From assembly GCA_025642075.2 (NCBI GenBank), contig JAODUO010000074.1, forward strand, positions 517,501 through 581,500: DNA of 64,000 nt, written 5' to 3'. A program made the position numbers and the translations under genes. Origin of the DNA: Ridgeia piscesae (taxonomy: Eukaryota; Annelida; Polychaeta; Sabellida; Siboglinidae). Of this stretch, positions 31,912 to 64,000 are shown in pieces. How positions within the stretch are numbered: the stretch's first letter is position 1; the number at the start of each line of letters is the position of its first letter. The notes under the pieces were generated by a model. The model searched no databases and had not been told where the DNA came from. It saw only the letters and a program-made list of their open reading frames with translations.

Positions 31912-31981
31912 GCGCGCGCGCGCCCGCACACGCACACGCACACGCACACGCGCACGCGCACGCGCACACGCACACACACAC
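31912..31981. repeat. alternating purine-pyrimidine CG/CA tract
   Basis: 'gcgcgcgcgc' passes into cacacg/cgcacg repeats. Alternating CG then CA steps are the best Z-DNA-forming sequence in the window. It lies about 290 bp past the MTRR stop. Confidence 0.9.
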
Positions 31982-31989
31982 TTAACGAG

Positions 31990-33191
31990 TTAAGCACTGT
32001 TCCAAACAATAAATAATTACTAATACCGTATTACATAGCATAAATTCAATATGTCTATAAATAATATAAATGTATACACAGTACAAGTGGATGTGCATTG
32101 GACAGAGAAATGACGATCATGAACATTTTCTACATAAATAATAGCTTTATCTAACGGCAAATATGACAAATTACACGATAGTCCGCTTCGAGGTAGTTTC
32201 CCATTGATCACAAGCGGACGAATGGTGACGCTGTGACAGTGGCGCCATCTGTCAAACAAGTTCAGCGATTGGAGGCAGTGGTGCCATCTAGTGAATGTGA
32301 TAGTAACTACAGAATGAAAACATCGATGGCACGAAATAAATAAACCGATATTGGGTCCTTCTGTATCTTACTTCTAGTAAGTAAGTGTTAGAAGAGTGCA
32401 TAACTCGTTCGTAAGTTCTGGTATTAGAAACATGGTAACATTAGTTTATTATGTAGTACACATAGATGCTTGATAACGTTGGCGTACAAACTTAGCAATG
32501 TTCTCAAGTGTTTTGTTGGGCGATAATACGCTTTGCCAATGGCTTTGACTAGCTCGTTTTGCAACGCCTACATCTTCTTCCGGTTATCCACTACCGTCAC
32601 AATACGCCGATTTCGTGTCGATTGTGAGAGCATACTCAAATACAGGTGCTGATTAAAAAAATTAATGGTGCGAAATGTATATAAAATTAAAAGCGTGCAA
32701 TTTTATGTTAAAAACTTACATATGGTACAACATGCATTTAACTTTTAAGACATGAACTATTTCTCATCAAATTACTATTATATTTGTTTTATTCAGTATA
32801 AAGTTAATAGGTAGGCTCAAAATTGAATTAATGCATATGCCTGCTTAGTCTAAGAAGTTAGTCTTAATTAAAATTGTTACTATGAAGTAAACTTCCTGAA
32901 ATGGTGACTCATAAATTATCACATGAAAATGAAATGTTGGATAATTTTAGGTGTAGTAGATAGTGTAACCTGAACACACACAAATGTTGCAGTTATAACA
33001 GTATGTTTGCCTTCATTTGATACTTCAGTGCATTCATTCAATATCATCCAAGGCACATTTATTTTTTTACAAGTGTTGTGTCGTAGTGTATTTTTTTAGG
33101 CAGAAAAAGCGGTACAGCAGGCATAAACACACTGAGGTGTGAACGCACATAAATTGATACACTACTTGGGTCTAAAAAGACACTTCTGCCA
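31990..33191 (+). other. intergenic region and presumed OSBPL1A promoter
   Basis: Lies between the MTRR 3' end and the OSBPL1A start codon. It holds two GCCATCT motifs near 32.25 kb. No TATA box or CpG-rich island is evident, and no other gene is seen. Confidence 0.4.
32283..32294 (+). promoter_or_regulatory. CTCF-like motif
   Basis: gccatctagtga matches 11 of 12 positions of the CTCF core as read on this strand (GCCMYCTRSTGG). A weaker related site, gccatctgtcaa, is at 32244. Position between two genes would suit an insulator; this rests on sequence only. Confidence 0.35.
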
Positions 33192-53241
<20,050 letters not shown>

Positions 53242-53428
53242 GTAAGAATATCACTGTTTATAAAGGCAACATTTATTAAACTGCCATTACTAGCATATAC
53301 CAGTTACATATCAGTACTATTACCCAATCACATACAGGCATTTTGGTCATGTGACTTGCAGCCATACAGTGCTAAGATGGCAGATGTTCTGACAGAGGAG
53401 AAGTAAAGCAAGTGGATTAACCGTTGGC

Positions 53429-54867
53429 ACAAACACCCTGCTTGGTACAAACACCCTGCTTGGTACAAACACCCTGCTTGGTACAAGTATCCTGCTTGGT
53501 ACAAACACCCTGCTTGGTACAAACACCCTGCTTGGTACAAACACCCTGCTTGGTACAAACACCCTGCTTGGTACAAACACCCTGCTTGGTACAAACACCT
53601 GCTTGGTACAAACACCCTGCTTGGTACAAACACCCTGCTTGGTACAAACACCCTGCTTGGTACAAACACCCTGCTTGGTACAAGCATCCTGCTTGGTACA
53701 GACACCCTGCTTGGTACAGACACCCTGCTTGGTACAAACACCCTGCTTGGTACAAACACCCTGCTTGGTACAAACACCCTGCTTGGTACAAAAACCCTGC
53801 TTGGTACAAACACCCTGCTTGGTACAAACACCCTGCTTGGTACAAACACCCTGCTTGGTACAAACACCCTGCTTGGTACAAACACCCTGCTTGGTACAAA
53901 CACCCTGCTTGGTACAAGCATCCTGCTTGGTACAAACACCCTGCTTGGTACAAACACCCTGCTTGGTACAAACACCCTGCTTGGTACAAACACCCTGCTT
54001 GGTACAAACACCCTGCTTGGTACAAACACCCTGCTTGGTACAAGCATCCTGCTTGGTACAAACACCCTGCTTGGTACAAACACCCTGCTTGTTACAAACA
54101 CCCTGCTTGGCACAAGCACTCTGCTTGGTACAAACACCCTGCTTGGTACAAGCACCCTGCTTGGTACAAGCACCCTGCTTGGTACAAACACCCTGCTTGG
54201 TACAAACACCCTGCTTGGCACAAACACCCTGCTTGGTACAAGCACCCTGCTTGGTACAAGCACCCTGCTTGGTACAAGCACCCTGCTTGGTACAAGCACC
54301 CTGCTTGGTACAAGCACCCTGCTTGGTACAAGCACCCTGCTTGGTACAAACACCCTGCTTGGTACAAACACCCTGCTTGGTACAAGCACCCTGCTTGGTA
54401 CAAGCACCCTGCTTGGTACAAGCACCCTGCTTGGTACAAGCACCCTGCTTGGTACAAGCACCCTGCTTGGTACAAACACCCTGCTTGGTACAAACACCCT
54501 GCTTGGTACAAACACCCTGCTTGGTACAAACACCCGGCTTGGTACAAGCACCCTGCTTGGTACAAACACCCTGTTTGGTACAAACACCCTGCTTGGTACT
54601 CTAAATCACCCAGAGCTTTGTAAACTAAGGCACCCTTGTTTGCTTGGTTACTATGCAAAACACATTTGGACAAGCACCCTGCTTGGCACAAGCACCCTGC
54701 TTGGTACAAGCACCCTGCTTGGTACAAGCACCCTGCTTGGTACAAGCACCCTGCTTGGTACAAGCACCCTGCTTGGTACAAGCACCCTGCTTGGTACAAA
54801 CACCCGGCTTGGTACAAACACCCTGCTTGGTACAAACACCCTGCTTGGTACAAACACCCTGCTTGGT
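53429..54867. repeat. 18-bp minisatellite in OSBPL1A intron 14, two blocks
   Basis: About 65 units of ccctgcttggtacaaaca (53429-54600), then a 70-bp gap, then about 11 more units (54668-54867). Since 18 is a multiple of 3 and the unit lacks stops in several frames, frames of 250-420 codons appear on both strands. They start and end with the array and are not genes. Confidence 0.97.
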
Positions 54868-55179
54868 GTACTCTGGCTGCAAATCATTCTCCAGAGTTTT
54901 CTTTGAACTAAACTAATGGCAGCCGTCATATGTTTGTCTTGCAACAGTTATCTAGGCAAAGACAACATTATGTGAGGTGTGTACAGTAAATTAAAGCAGA
55001 AGGAAAGAAGTCAGAAACAGAATGAGCATGGCTAGCAAAGAGGGTGGCGTAAGGAGAAGGGAAGACAGGAGGGAAGTTGGGAAGACAGCCAGAAGTGTGA
55101 CCTAGGGAGGGCTGGCGTTGACAACTGTAACTTGGTGGCCATTGATGAAGAGAAAAGCAGAAGAAGCGACTAAGTAACA

Positions 55180-55420
55180 TGACCCCACCCCACAAGGAAC
55201 ACACCCCATGAAGGAACACACCCCACAATGGAACACACCCCACAAGGGAACACACCCTACAAGGGAACACACCCCACAACGGAACACACCCCACTAAAAA
55301 CACACCCTACAAGGGAACACACCCCACAAGGTGACACAACCTACAAGGGAATACACCCCACAAGGGAACACACCCCACAAGGGAACACACCGCACAAGGT
55401 AACACACCCCACAAGGGACT
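55180..55420. repeat. 17-bp minisatellite, cacaagggaacacaccc
   Basis: About 14 imperfect units. Confidence 0.9.
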
Positions 55421-56054
55421 GTCAAAGTCAATAACTATAATTGTATAGTTCTACCCCACTCAATACGTAACATTAGGGACATGACCAGGGGTAACAGCCC
55501 TGGCTTGCAAGGATGCAACGTATCAAACAGTGATTGTACTAAATATGATTTATATAAGTAATAATAATTGTTTGACAGTGCTTACATAATAACAATTAAA
55601 CTGACATTAACTAACTCTAATTAACACCAAACAAATCAAATAATATGTAACAAGTCAGTGTAATAATATACTAAAATGAATTTAATTCCATACAGTGCTT
55701 GTGTGAGGAGACTGGCACTCCCTCAGTTGGGCCTCCTCTTAGATAATTCATCCTTACTCCGTAGGAGATATTGTCTCACTGAAGAATGTCGCTTGTTTAG
55801 TCTGACTTCCATGAAACTGCTGAGACACGTCACGGCTGGGGTCAGTGTCCTGCACAGGAATCAGGCAAATTTGATTAGATTTGATTTATTAGAAAATGTG
55901 CATCAGCATTACACAGCAGTGTCATTATTGTCAACAGGTGATATTGAAACAGTTCAGTGACCTGCATCTGTCTCTGGTAGTTTCTAGCCAATTCTAGGTC
56001 AATATAACACTCACCGACTGTCAATTGTATCTGGCACAACAGTTCCTTTTGATA

Positions 56055-56403
<349 letters not shown>

Positions 56404-56409
56404 CACACA

Positions 56410-59040
56410 AAAAAAAGTTTATTTAGACCCCTATACAGTCAACATAAAATAAAAGTATATACAATTATTATATTTGTACAACTGTATATACAATACACCT
56501 GATAAATAATATGTACTAAATGAGTCAGTCACTCCTGTTAAGACGTAACAATCACTGCCAGTCGCTGCTACAGAAGCCTAGCTCTAAAATAAATGTTCAC
56601 CAAACATATACATCAAGTGCAGTATGCAAAAGAAGAAATACAAAGCAAAATAATAATGCACGACGACGCATGTGTTCATATGTTATTAGAGTATTTGCAA
56701 GTGTATAATAATGAGTTAATGAAAATGTATTTGTTATCCAAGTCAATGTATACAGTTACGCATACATTCCCAACATAATTACACAAAATGAGACATCCTA
56801 ATACGCTGTAGTTCAGTGTCAGACTCTTCAAACCAATTGTGGTTTATTCATTTAGTCGCTTCAGTCCACATGCCACAAAATTGAGATAACAGTGGTTCAG
56901 TTCCAACTGTTTTGAAATTTAGACAAACAATTGTATCTTTATCGGAAGAGACACTAGAAATCATTGAACCCATTTATCCTGAGTCTACACCACAGGAAGT
57001 GAAATTAATGTTCACAGTTGTTGATTTTGTGGAGACATTTGAGCCCTGACAGCTGTAGCTACCAGTGGGGAGCACAGGACTGCCATCATGCCATGGTGTC
57101 TCCTGTCTCAGTAATAGTATTAATTAAGGTAACAGCGTGTGCACTAATCAATTGTGTGTGAATATTTGGCCAGTGGCCAATTGATCCAGTATTGGATGAC
57201 AGCTGCCTGGGTCTTCATTGATTTCTCCCCATCTTTGACACAGTCTCTGTGGGTCCTCTCACTCCAAGCAGTAATCTCTCCCTTGGGGGTCAGCTTGACA
57301 CCCTACCAGCTGCAATTGAAGCATTGTATTTACAGTAAAAAAGCTGTTTCTTTGTAAGACATTCTTAACTGGTAATCAGAAATTAGGTGAAGTTCAGTGC
57401 CCTGGTAGGTCCTGGTTATGTAAAAGGCACAGTCTGGTAGTTTGGCATTGGCAACAAGGATTTGTGTTGCGCCTAATTATAATGTTAGATTTAAAACTGT
57501 CAATAACAAGCCATTTTATGTGTTATGTTTTGTGTTATTGTATGTTGGAAAGAGAAAAAATATGCACCCAATAATGTGTTTCATTTATCATAAACATAAA
57601 ATTTGATTGCAAAACAAACATTATTTTATAGAGTGGTTGATGGAATAGTCGACCTGTTTCAATAATAACAATTTTAAGAAATCATCTACACAATTCTGGT
57701 CTACCAAATGATGTTAAGTGACTGTGAAGTATCGGTACTATCAATTACTGGATTAGCAAAAACTATTAACTCTTAATAACAACAATCTTTATTTCACATG
57801 ACCAAATGCATGGCAATTGTGTAATCGTTTAAAATTATCCCTAGTAATCATGTTGACATGGTCATAGTTAAAAATATTACATGTTTTAAAACCATTTTTG
57901 ACCTCCATCTTTTTATATCAGTATACATATTTGACTCTGAAGATTTGGTGATTAAAAAGGCAGGGATTCCTATGATCAGAGCCATCCTTAGTGATTTAGA
58001 GCACACAATGAAATTGCACAATTTCAAATTTATGGTTACCAGCAACTAAGAAGTTGTAGTAACGATAATAATTACTGATACAAAATGCATGTTTATTGTG
58101 TCTTTATTATGTTTTAGCGTTGTTTCAAATAGCCTCAAAAGTAAATCTGCATTTCCTGGGATTCCCTCCTCTCATTTCGCTGGAAGTAAACACAAAGCAC
58201 CTTGTTTAACCAGAATGTTTCCCAGCGAGGCGACTCTTTGTGGGCATTTTGGAGTAATCAGCTGAGAACCATGAGAAGTCAGAAACACACCTAGGAATCT
58301 ACAGGTTGTCATAACTGCATGAGTACAGGGTCATGACCTATGGCTTGGTCTCAGTACTCCGGGGAGGGCTGGTGTGGGTGTGCCATAAATGCAATGCTCC
58401 ACTAGAAACTGGTCCAGCCAATGAAACCAGTGGACCAGTAGGGATGTCACCTTGTAGTGACCTGGCCTGCCTGCTGGACATTACTGTTTGTGTGACAGTT
58501 TCTGATGTCACTGTTGACAGCAGGTGAGGGTGTTGACAGCTGGGGCAGTTGTTTCCTTTATGAGCTCACCCCGGGCAATCAAGGCAGGTGTTGAAACGTG
58601 TACGGTCCCTGCCACCCCCAGGACAGATCTATTACCTCAGCACCGTACTACTGCAGTCAACACCTCTGTGAGAAGATCTAAACTCACCCAGCACTGAAAT
58701 GGATACACGCAATCAGCGCTGCTAATTTGCATCCATTTTGAGATGACCCCTGAGCATAAAGTACAGACTGAGAACAAGAGGGCTGGTTCACCTGCCAGTG
58801 TAACTGCTCACTGTGTCTAGCTGGGTGCTGTGGCAGATCTCTTCTCAGTCTCACTGTGTTTACACAGTCGACACACAACACATGCGAGGACAGTTTGTCC
58901 TACAGCACTCACATTAGTGTTGTGGGTTTGTTCAGAGATAGATTGGATTCACTGTTTGGTTGGTATCTGCGTGTGTTCGGACGGTTAAGTCACTCGGATC
59001 AGATCTGGTCCAGTGTGGATGTTACTCAGTGGCAACTGAG
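56410..59040. other. no coding exon recognised
   Basis: Presumed OSBPL1A intron 14. Short open frames only; none resembles the ORP1 ORD domain. Confidence 0.4.
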
Positions 59041-59052
59041 CGTGACACGGCG

Positions 59053-59111
59053 ATGGATTTATGCGACTCGGAGATGTGTGACAGGGAAATCATGGAGAAA
59101 GATAAATACAG
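59053..59111 (+). CDS. candidate alternative first coding exon of a short ORP1 form
   Basis: ATG in a good context (G at -3, G at +4) opens 19 codons, MDLCDSEMCDREIMEKDKY, ending at tacag|gtaatt in phase 2. This is the same phase as the end of exon 14, so it could splice to the same downstream exon and start a short ORP1 protein without ankyrin and PH domains. ORP1 is known to have such a short form in vertebrates. No homology supports this exon; it is an inference. Confidence 0.3.
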
Positions 59112-59350
59112 GTAATTGTGTGGGCTGTCGGTGTTGATATTACATAGACATGTGGATGTTTGCGTGTGTGTGGGTGTGAATGTGTGTCTATGGCCTGTCA
59201 CTGTTATGTTGGCCGGCCTCTTGTGTTTCATGTCTCTGGGTTTGTTCCCGTGGATGGATGCCGTGTTGCGATCGCGCTGTCGTAAAGAAGCTGTTCCACT
59301 GACTTCTATTTGCCTATCTGGCTTAAATTGTTTATGTAGAGACGATCAAG

Positions 59351-59596
59351 ATGTCATTGTGTATACTGCTAACTGCAGTCCTCATTCCTCAGTTGCAAGG
59401 AGGCTGTTTCACTGACACGACGATTATAGAGATGTGCGACTGCGACTATGATATGAATTCTGCTCAATTTTGCAAATGGAGAAATGGAGACTCCGAGAGT
59501 ATAATATATTACAGAATTGGGAATCCCAGAATTTGTTATATCCTGCATACCTCATCATTCTTTACAAGATGCGACTCATTTACTGTACAGGGCTAA
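59351..59596 (+). CDS. small ORF with possible signal peptide, unknown
   Basis: 81 codons. It starts MSLCILLTAVLIPQLQGGC, a signal-peptide-like start, followed by a Cys-rich part (CDCDYDMNSAQFCKW) that faintly recalls the start of a MAM domain. No splice donor is evident. It may be chance. Confidence 0.15.
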   Translation: MSLCILLTAVLIPQLQGGCFTDTTIIEMCDCDYDMNSAQFCKWRNGDSESIIYYRIGNPRICYILHTSSFFTRCDSFTVQG

Positions 59597-59599
59597 TAT

Positions 59600-61590
59600 T
59601 CCCCTGAATACCAATTTTCCCACACTTGTCATAGTAGCAATTTACATTAGAATATTCATCTGCATTTTATTTTCTTGAAGTAATGTCTTAACAAGGTTCT
59701 TTGAATTGCCTCTTTATATTTTTAAAGTAAATTTCCATTAGTATTTAAAGATTACTGTAATTTTTTTACGTCTCATCATGTATATTTCAACAGCCTAGAC
59801 TAAAAGGGTACTATATAAATATTCATTCTGTTATTCGTTCCGTACATATGCCTCAGGAGATTGTCTTAAAAGATTAATAAATCTGCAAAACATTGCTATT
59901 TACGACTCTTCACGACATTGCAAGTAAAACATAAATCATGGAACATAAAGGGTTAACACTGTCTCCGTTTGAAAAGGCTAACTTAACTAACTCAATCATT
60001 TGGTGAAGACAGATCCGGGTGGGAGAAAAAAGAGAATCTTACATGACAATGACGGCTAATTTCCAATATTTTACTGTCGCTGCAACAATTTAGTTATGCC
60101 TATTGCAGCATGACCTTAATTGATAGGTGACTGTATTGGTGAAATATGACATGCCCATGTCAGCAGCCGTGGGACCATCTCACTAACATAGTGACCTCAT
60201 AAAATATTTTCATCATTAAACAGAATCCGTTGATAAATATAATAATTATAATAATATTTATAAAGCGTAATATCCAATATGCTATACAATAAACATCAGG
60301 CTACTCAATGTGTGTTATAAAAATCTGTAAAATAGCGTTCAGATAAAAAATGTAGAACACGTTAGTCATACTAAAACTGTTATTTAAACACTGAATAAAT
60401 ACAATTAGATAAATAAAAATGTTATCTAATTATTACTCTATTTATATGCTTACCACACACTACCTGCTTGCAAAATAAACGTATAAATATTGATGCTACA
60501 ATAAAAACTGTACCAATATATATGTATAAAAGTAAGTTCGTTAGTCAAATGTCACCAAATGTGATGGAATATTAAAACTGTCAGCGGTGATGTGCTTTGA
60601 ACATCTGTATTTTGGTGTCTTTCTGAACCCTGACCAACTTCCGCAGCACTAAACAAAGAGACTGGTTAAAAAGTTAATTGGTAGTACATGTACCTTATTA
60701 CAGAGGACATTATTTCTGTGACACACATTGATGACAAGATCCAGGCGGCATGTCCTGATGTTTGACAATTTTGAGTATATGAGATCAGCTGTTAAAGGGA
60801 TTCTTTGGGATCCATAAGGGATTCTTTCGTATGGCCAATTATAATGAAAGGGGATTGTCTGGGAACATTAAACTCTTTATACTGTATACAATCTTGTTAG
60901 TATAATTATTTAGTGTAATTCTATGCCTTTATTTCATTTTAATTATGTTTTATTTATCTCTAATAACTAAACTGTATACGAATAACATAGGCGGAGCTTA
61001 CACAAAGTTATTAGGGACACAAAACTAGAAACATCGCTTACACAAAGTTATTTGGGACACAAAAGGGATTCTTTTATGCTGATCAATAAAACACAATTCT
61101 AATGAAATGAAGGCATAGAGTTACATGAAATAGTCATACTTATAATTAGGAGGAATTGGGTGCCAAAGAATCCCTTTAAAATGCAAATTAGATTTTAAAT
61201 AGAAAAATTGAACTTGTGAGCTTACAAAAATGTTCTTGAAATGCTCCCTGCGATATATACATTTATTTTTCAACTGACAGTTCGTGTTTAAATTACAAGA
61301 AAACCTTTGTTTTACTTATGACCTGCAGTCCATGAGTCTCTAGAGTTCACAGGTTTGATATCTACCAGTTTTGACCCACCCAACCTCCACCTGAGGACTG
61401 TGGTTTCCATTTGTTTGAAAACAGAGGCATCTTGTGTGTCCAGTAATCCGACCATTGACACATTTGATATGCGATTCCCACCTACTGGTGACAACATCAC
61501 AAAATGACAGATGCAGCATGCTGACCATATCATATGGTGGACTAGTTGCTAGGCGGTGGCCGGGTGACCAGTCCACGCTTGTGCTCTGTC
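59600..61590. other. nothing recognised
   Basis: AT-rich, presumed intron of OSBPL1A. The near-repeat 'gcttacacaaagttatt-gggacacaaaa' at 61.0 kb is the only local duplication noticed. Confidence 0.4.
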
Positions 61591-61598
61591 TGTAGCAG

Positions 61599-61803
61599 GA
61601 GATGAAGGGTTAATCGACACATCGGATGATGTAAAAGATACAATCTCGGAGACCTTCGTGTCGACAGAAATATCTTCCCGTGATATACGGGCTCAGAACC
61701 CGGAGATGCAGCATTTTATGTTTTCAGTCGGATGCATTCTGTACTCGTTGGCACCGTCAGCTTCAGTGGTTTGTGTAATGGGCCATCTGATGGGTGTCTT
61801 TTA
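61599..61803 (+). CDS. candidate exon of OSBPL1A or alternative transcript
   Basis: After ctgtctgtagcag, a frame needing a phase 1 join encodes DEGLIDTSDDVKDTISETF then VSTEISSRDIRAQNPEMQHF, and stays open to 61803. The acidic, Ser/Thr-rich content suits the ORP1 linker. Exon 13 ends in phase 1, so exon 13 to this exon (skipping 14) would be in frame. The 3' boundary is unclear (gtttgt near 61770 is possible). Confidence 0.25.
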
Positions 61804-62171
61804 ATGGAGAGCTTTATTGTTTTATATTGGTTAATGCGATTAATGTGCTAACTTTGGGATCAGTGTGACGGAATCTCCCCCCAGGTGACAATGTCCACTG
61901 GCCTCTGTCTGTGTTCATTCACTGCCTCGGATTATTGGCCCATCTGATCTACCAGTCACTGGTGTGTTCAGATACAAAGATAGGTATTTATCTACGTGTT
62001 TACAAAAAGGTTTACGTGTCAGAGAAAGGTTGCAACAGGAAATAAAACAAACTGAGTGGAAGTTGACAAAAATGACCAACTATGAAGAGGATTATTACAA
62101 AGAAATTAAGACATTTAGCAGATTGACACTTTTATGGGCATGTATTTTATTTATTAACTTATTTATTTATT

Positions 62172-62174
<3 letters not shown>

Positions 62175-62217
<43 letters not shown>
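62175..62217. repeat. TA microsatellite
   Basis: Short pure TA run. Confidence 0.95.
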
Positions 62218-62219
<2 letters not shown>

Positions 62220-62404
62220 GTAATAATTATAATGTCTTACTTTTATACACCATAGTTATCTATATACTTGTCTTAATATGTTAGATATGTATATCTATCT
62301 TAATCACTAATTATGTAATTGTTATAGTAATGTTAATAAAATACTTTTTATATAATATATATATTTTATGAACAGGAACAGGAAATGCTGGTTATAATAA
62401 TAAT

Positions 62405-64000
62405 TGAGTAAACGGTAAAGACAGAGTGAACGATAGAGACAGAGAGTGAATGATAGAGACAGAGAGTGAATGATAGAGACAGAGAGTGTGAATGATAGAG
62501 ACAGAGAGTGAATGATAGAGACAGAGAGTGAATGGTAGAGACAGAGAGTAAACGATAGAGACAGAGAGTGAAAGATAGAGACAGAGTGAACGATAGAGAC
62601 AGAGAGTGAATGGTAGAGACAGAGAGTAAACAATAGACAGAGAGTGAACAGTAGAGACAGAGGTGAACGATAGGGACAGAGAGTGAACAGTAGGGACATA
62701 GAGTGAACGATAGGGACAGAGAGTGAATGGTAGAGACAGAGAGTGAACGGTAGAGACAGAGTGAACGACAGAGACAGAGAGTGAACATTAGAGACAGAGT
62801 GAATTGTAGAGACAGACAGTGAATGATATAAACAGAGAGTGAACGATATAGACAGAGAGTGAACAGTAGAGACAGAGGTGAATGATAGGGACAGAGAGTG
62901 AACATTAGAGACAGAGTGAATTGTAGAGACAGACAGTGAATGATATAAACAGACAGTGAATGATATAAACAGAGAGTGAACGGTAGAGACAGAGAGTGAA
63001 CGGTAGAGGCAGAGAGTGAATTGTAGAGACAGAGAGTGAACGGTAGAGACAGAGTGAACAATAGAGACAGAGAGTGAATGGTAGAGACAGAGAGTGAACA
63101 GCAGAGACAGAGAGTGAATGGTAGAGACAGAGAGTGAACGGCAGAGACAGAGTGAATGGTAGAGACAGAGAATGAACGGTAGAGACAGAGAGTGAACGGT
63201 AGAGACAGAGAATGAACGGTAGAGACAGAGAATGAACGGTAGAGACAGAGAGTGAACGGTAGAGGCAGAGAATGAATGGTAGAGACAGAGAGTGAACGGT
63301 AGAGACAGAGTGAACGATAGAGACAGAGAGTGAACATTAGAGACAGAGTGAATTGTAGAGACAGACAGTGAATGTAGAGACAGAGAGTGAATGATATAGA
63401 CAGAGAGTGAACAGTAGAGACAGAGAGTGAACGGTAGAGACAGAGAGTGAACGGTAGAGACAGAGAGTCAACGGTAGAGACAGAGAGTGAACATTAGAGA
63501 CAGAGTGAATTGTAGAGACAGACAGTGAATGATATAGACAGAGAGGGAACGATATAGACAGAGAGTGAACAGTAGAGACAGAGAGTGAACAGTAGAGACA
63601 GAGAGTGAACGGTAGAGACAGAGAGTGAACGGTAGAGACAGAGAGTGAACGGTAGAGACAGAGAGTGAATAGTAGGGACAGAGAGTGAATAGTAGGGACA
63701 GAAAGTGAATGATAGGGACAGAGAGTGAACGGTAGAGACAGAGAGTGAACGGTAGAGACAGAGAGTGAACAGTAGACACAGAGAGTGAACGATAGGGACA
63801 GAGAGTGAACAGTAGAGACAGAGAGTGAATGGTAGAGACAGAGAGTGAACAGTAGAGACAGAGAGTGAACGGTACAGACAGAGAGTGAACAGTAGAGACA
63901 GACAGTGAACAGTAGAGACAGAGGTGAATGATAGGGACAGAGAGTGAATAGTAGGGACAGAGAGTGAACGATAGGGACAGAGAGTGAACAGTAGAGACAG
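62405..64000. repeat. 20-bp minisatellite reaching the window end
   Basis: About 80 units of gagtgaacggtagagacaga with variants (aacgat, aatggt, gggaca, and short 'gacagagtga' forms). It continues past the right edge. Long reverse-strand frames (SLSVSTVH-type) are artefacts. Confidence 0.97.

Noticed and set aside
53328..54587. 419-codon minus-strand and 399-codon plus-strand frames
   Set aside because: Both are the 18-bp array; repeats are identical at DNA level and no start, splice or domain evidence exists.
55676..55960. 94-codon frame
   Set aside because: No domain, no splice consistency, typical of chance.
57858..58049. 63-codon frame (FDSEDLVIKKAGIPMIRAIL) as an exon
   Set aside because: No acceptor or donor in phase and no family resemblance.
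61964..62284. 106-codon frame with a coil-like start
   Set aside because: Ends in hydrophobic residues encoded by AT-rich and TA-repeat DNA; no splice or homology support.
62366..63779. Long minus-strand frames (SLSVSTVH)
   Set aside because: Product of the 20-bp array.

Overview
The window is animal (eukaryotic) nuclear DNA. It is AT-rich, has GT-AG introns, and holds many microsatellites, minisatellites and transposon relics. The gene content and the tRNA-derived SINEs with a 'gcgctatataa'-like tail suggest a marine invertebrate. A mollusc or other lophotrochozoan is my best guess; the species cannot be fixed from the sequence alone.

Two genes on the + strand dominate. (1) A complete methionine synthase reductase gene (MTRR) runs from 12231 to 31623. 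It has 14 coding exons whose phases all agree; they join to 2280 nt, or 759 residues plus a stop. (2) The 5' part of an oxysterol-binding protein-related protein 1 gene (OSBPL1A/ORP1) starts at 33192. Fourteen exons (about 560 residues) encode ankyrin repeats, a PH domain, a coiled coil and a FFAT-type motif. The lipid-binding ORD domain is not seen and should lie beyond the right edge. MTRR reactivates methionine synthase; ORP1 works at endosome-ER contacts. I see no functional link between them beyond adjacency.

Layout. 1-5.2 kb: no recognised gene, some TA and GTGTGC repeats. 5.2-6.5 kb: relic ORF and a 5'-truncated LINE reverse transcriptase. 6.5-9.2 kb: a kelch-like (KLHL) pseudogene whose last blade has expanded into about 18 copies of an 84-bp (28-codon) unit. 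9.2-12.2 kb: GA, A, GT and TA simple repeats. 12.2-31.6 kb: MTRR, with a SINE, a MITE-like element, a foldback repeat, a 60-bp minisatellite that copies the exon 8 splice donor 21 times, and a 3.0-kb piggyBac element inserted into a SINE in intron 12. 31.6-33.2 kb: intergenic. 33.2-64 kb: OSBPL1A, whose introns hold arrays of 46, 17, 18, 17 and 20 bp units, long CA/GT and GGAC tracts, and a second LINE relic.

The most notable signals are minisatellites born from functional gene parts: the MTRR exon 8 donor and the KLHL kelch blade. Others are a nested piggyBac-in-SINE insertion with a single visible nonsense codon, and possible alternative exons for a short ORP1 form.
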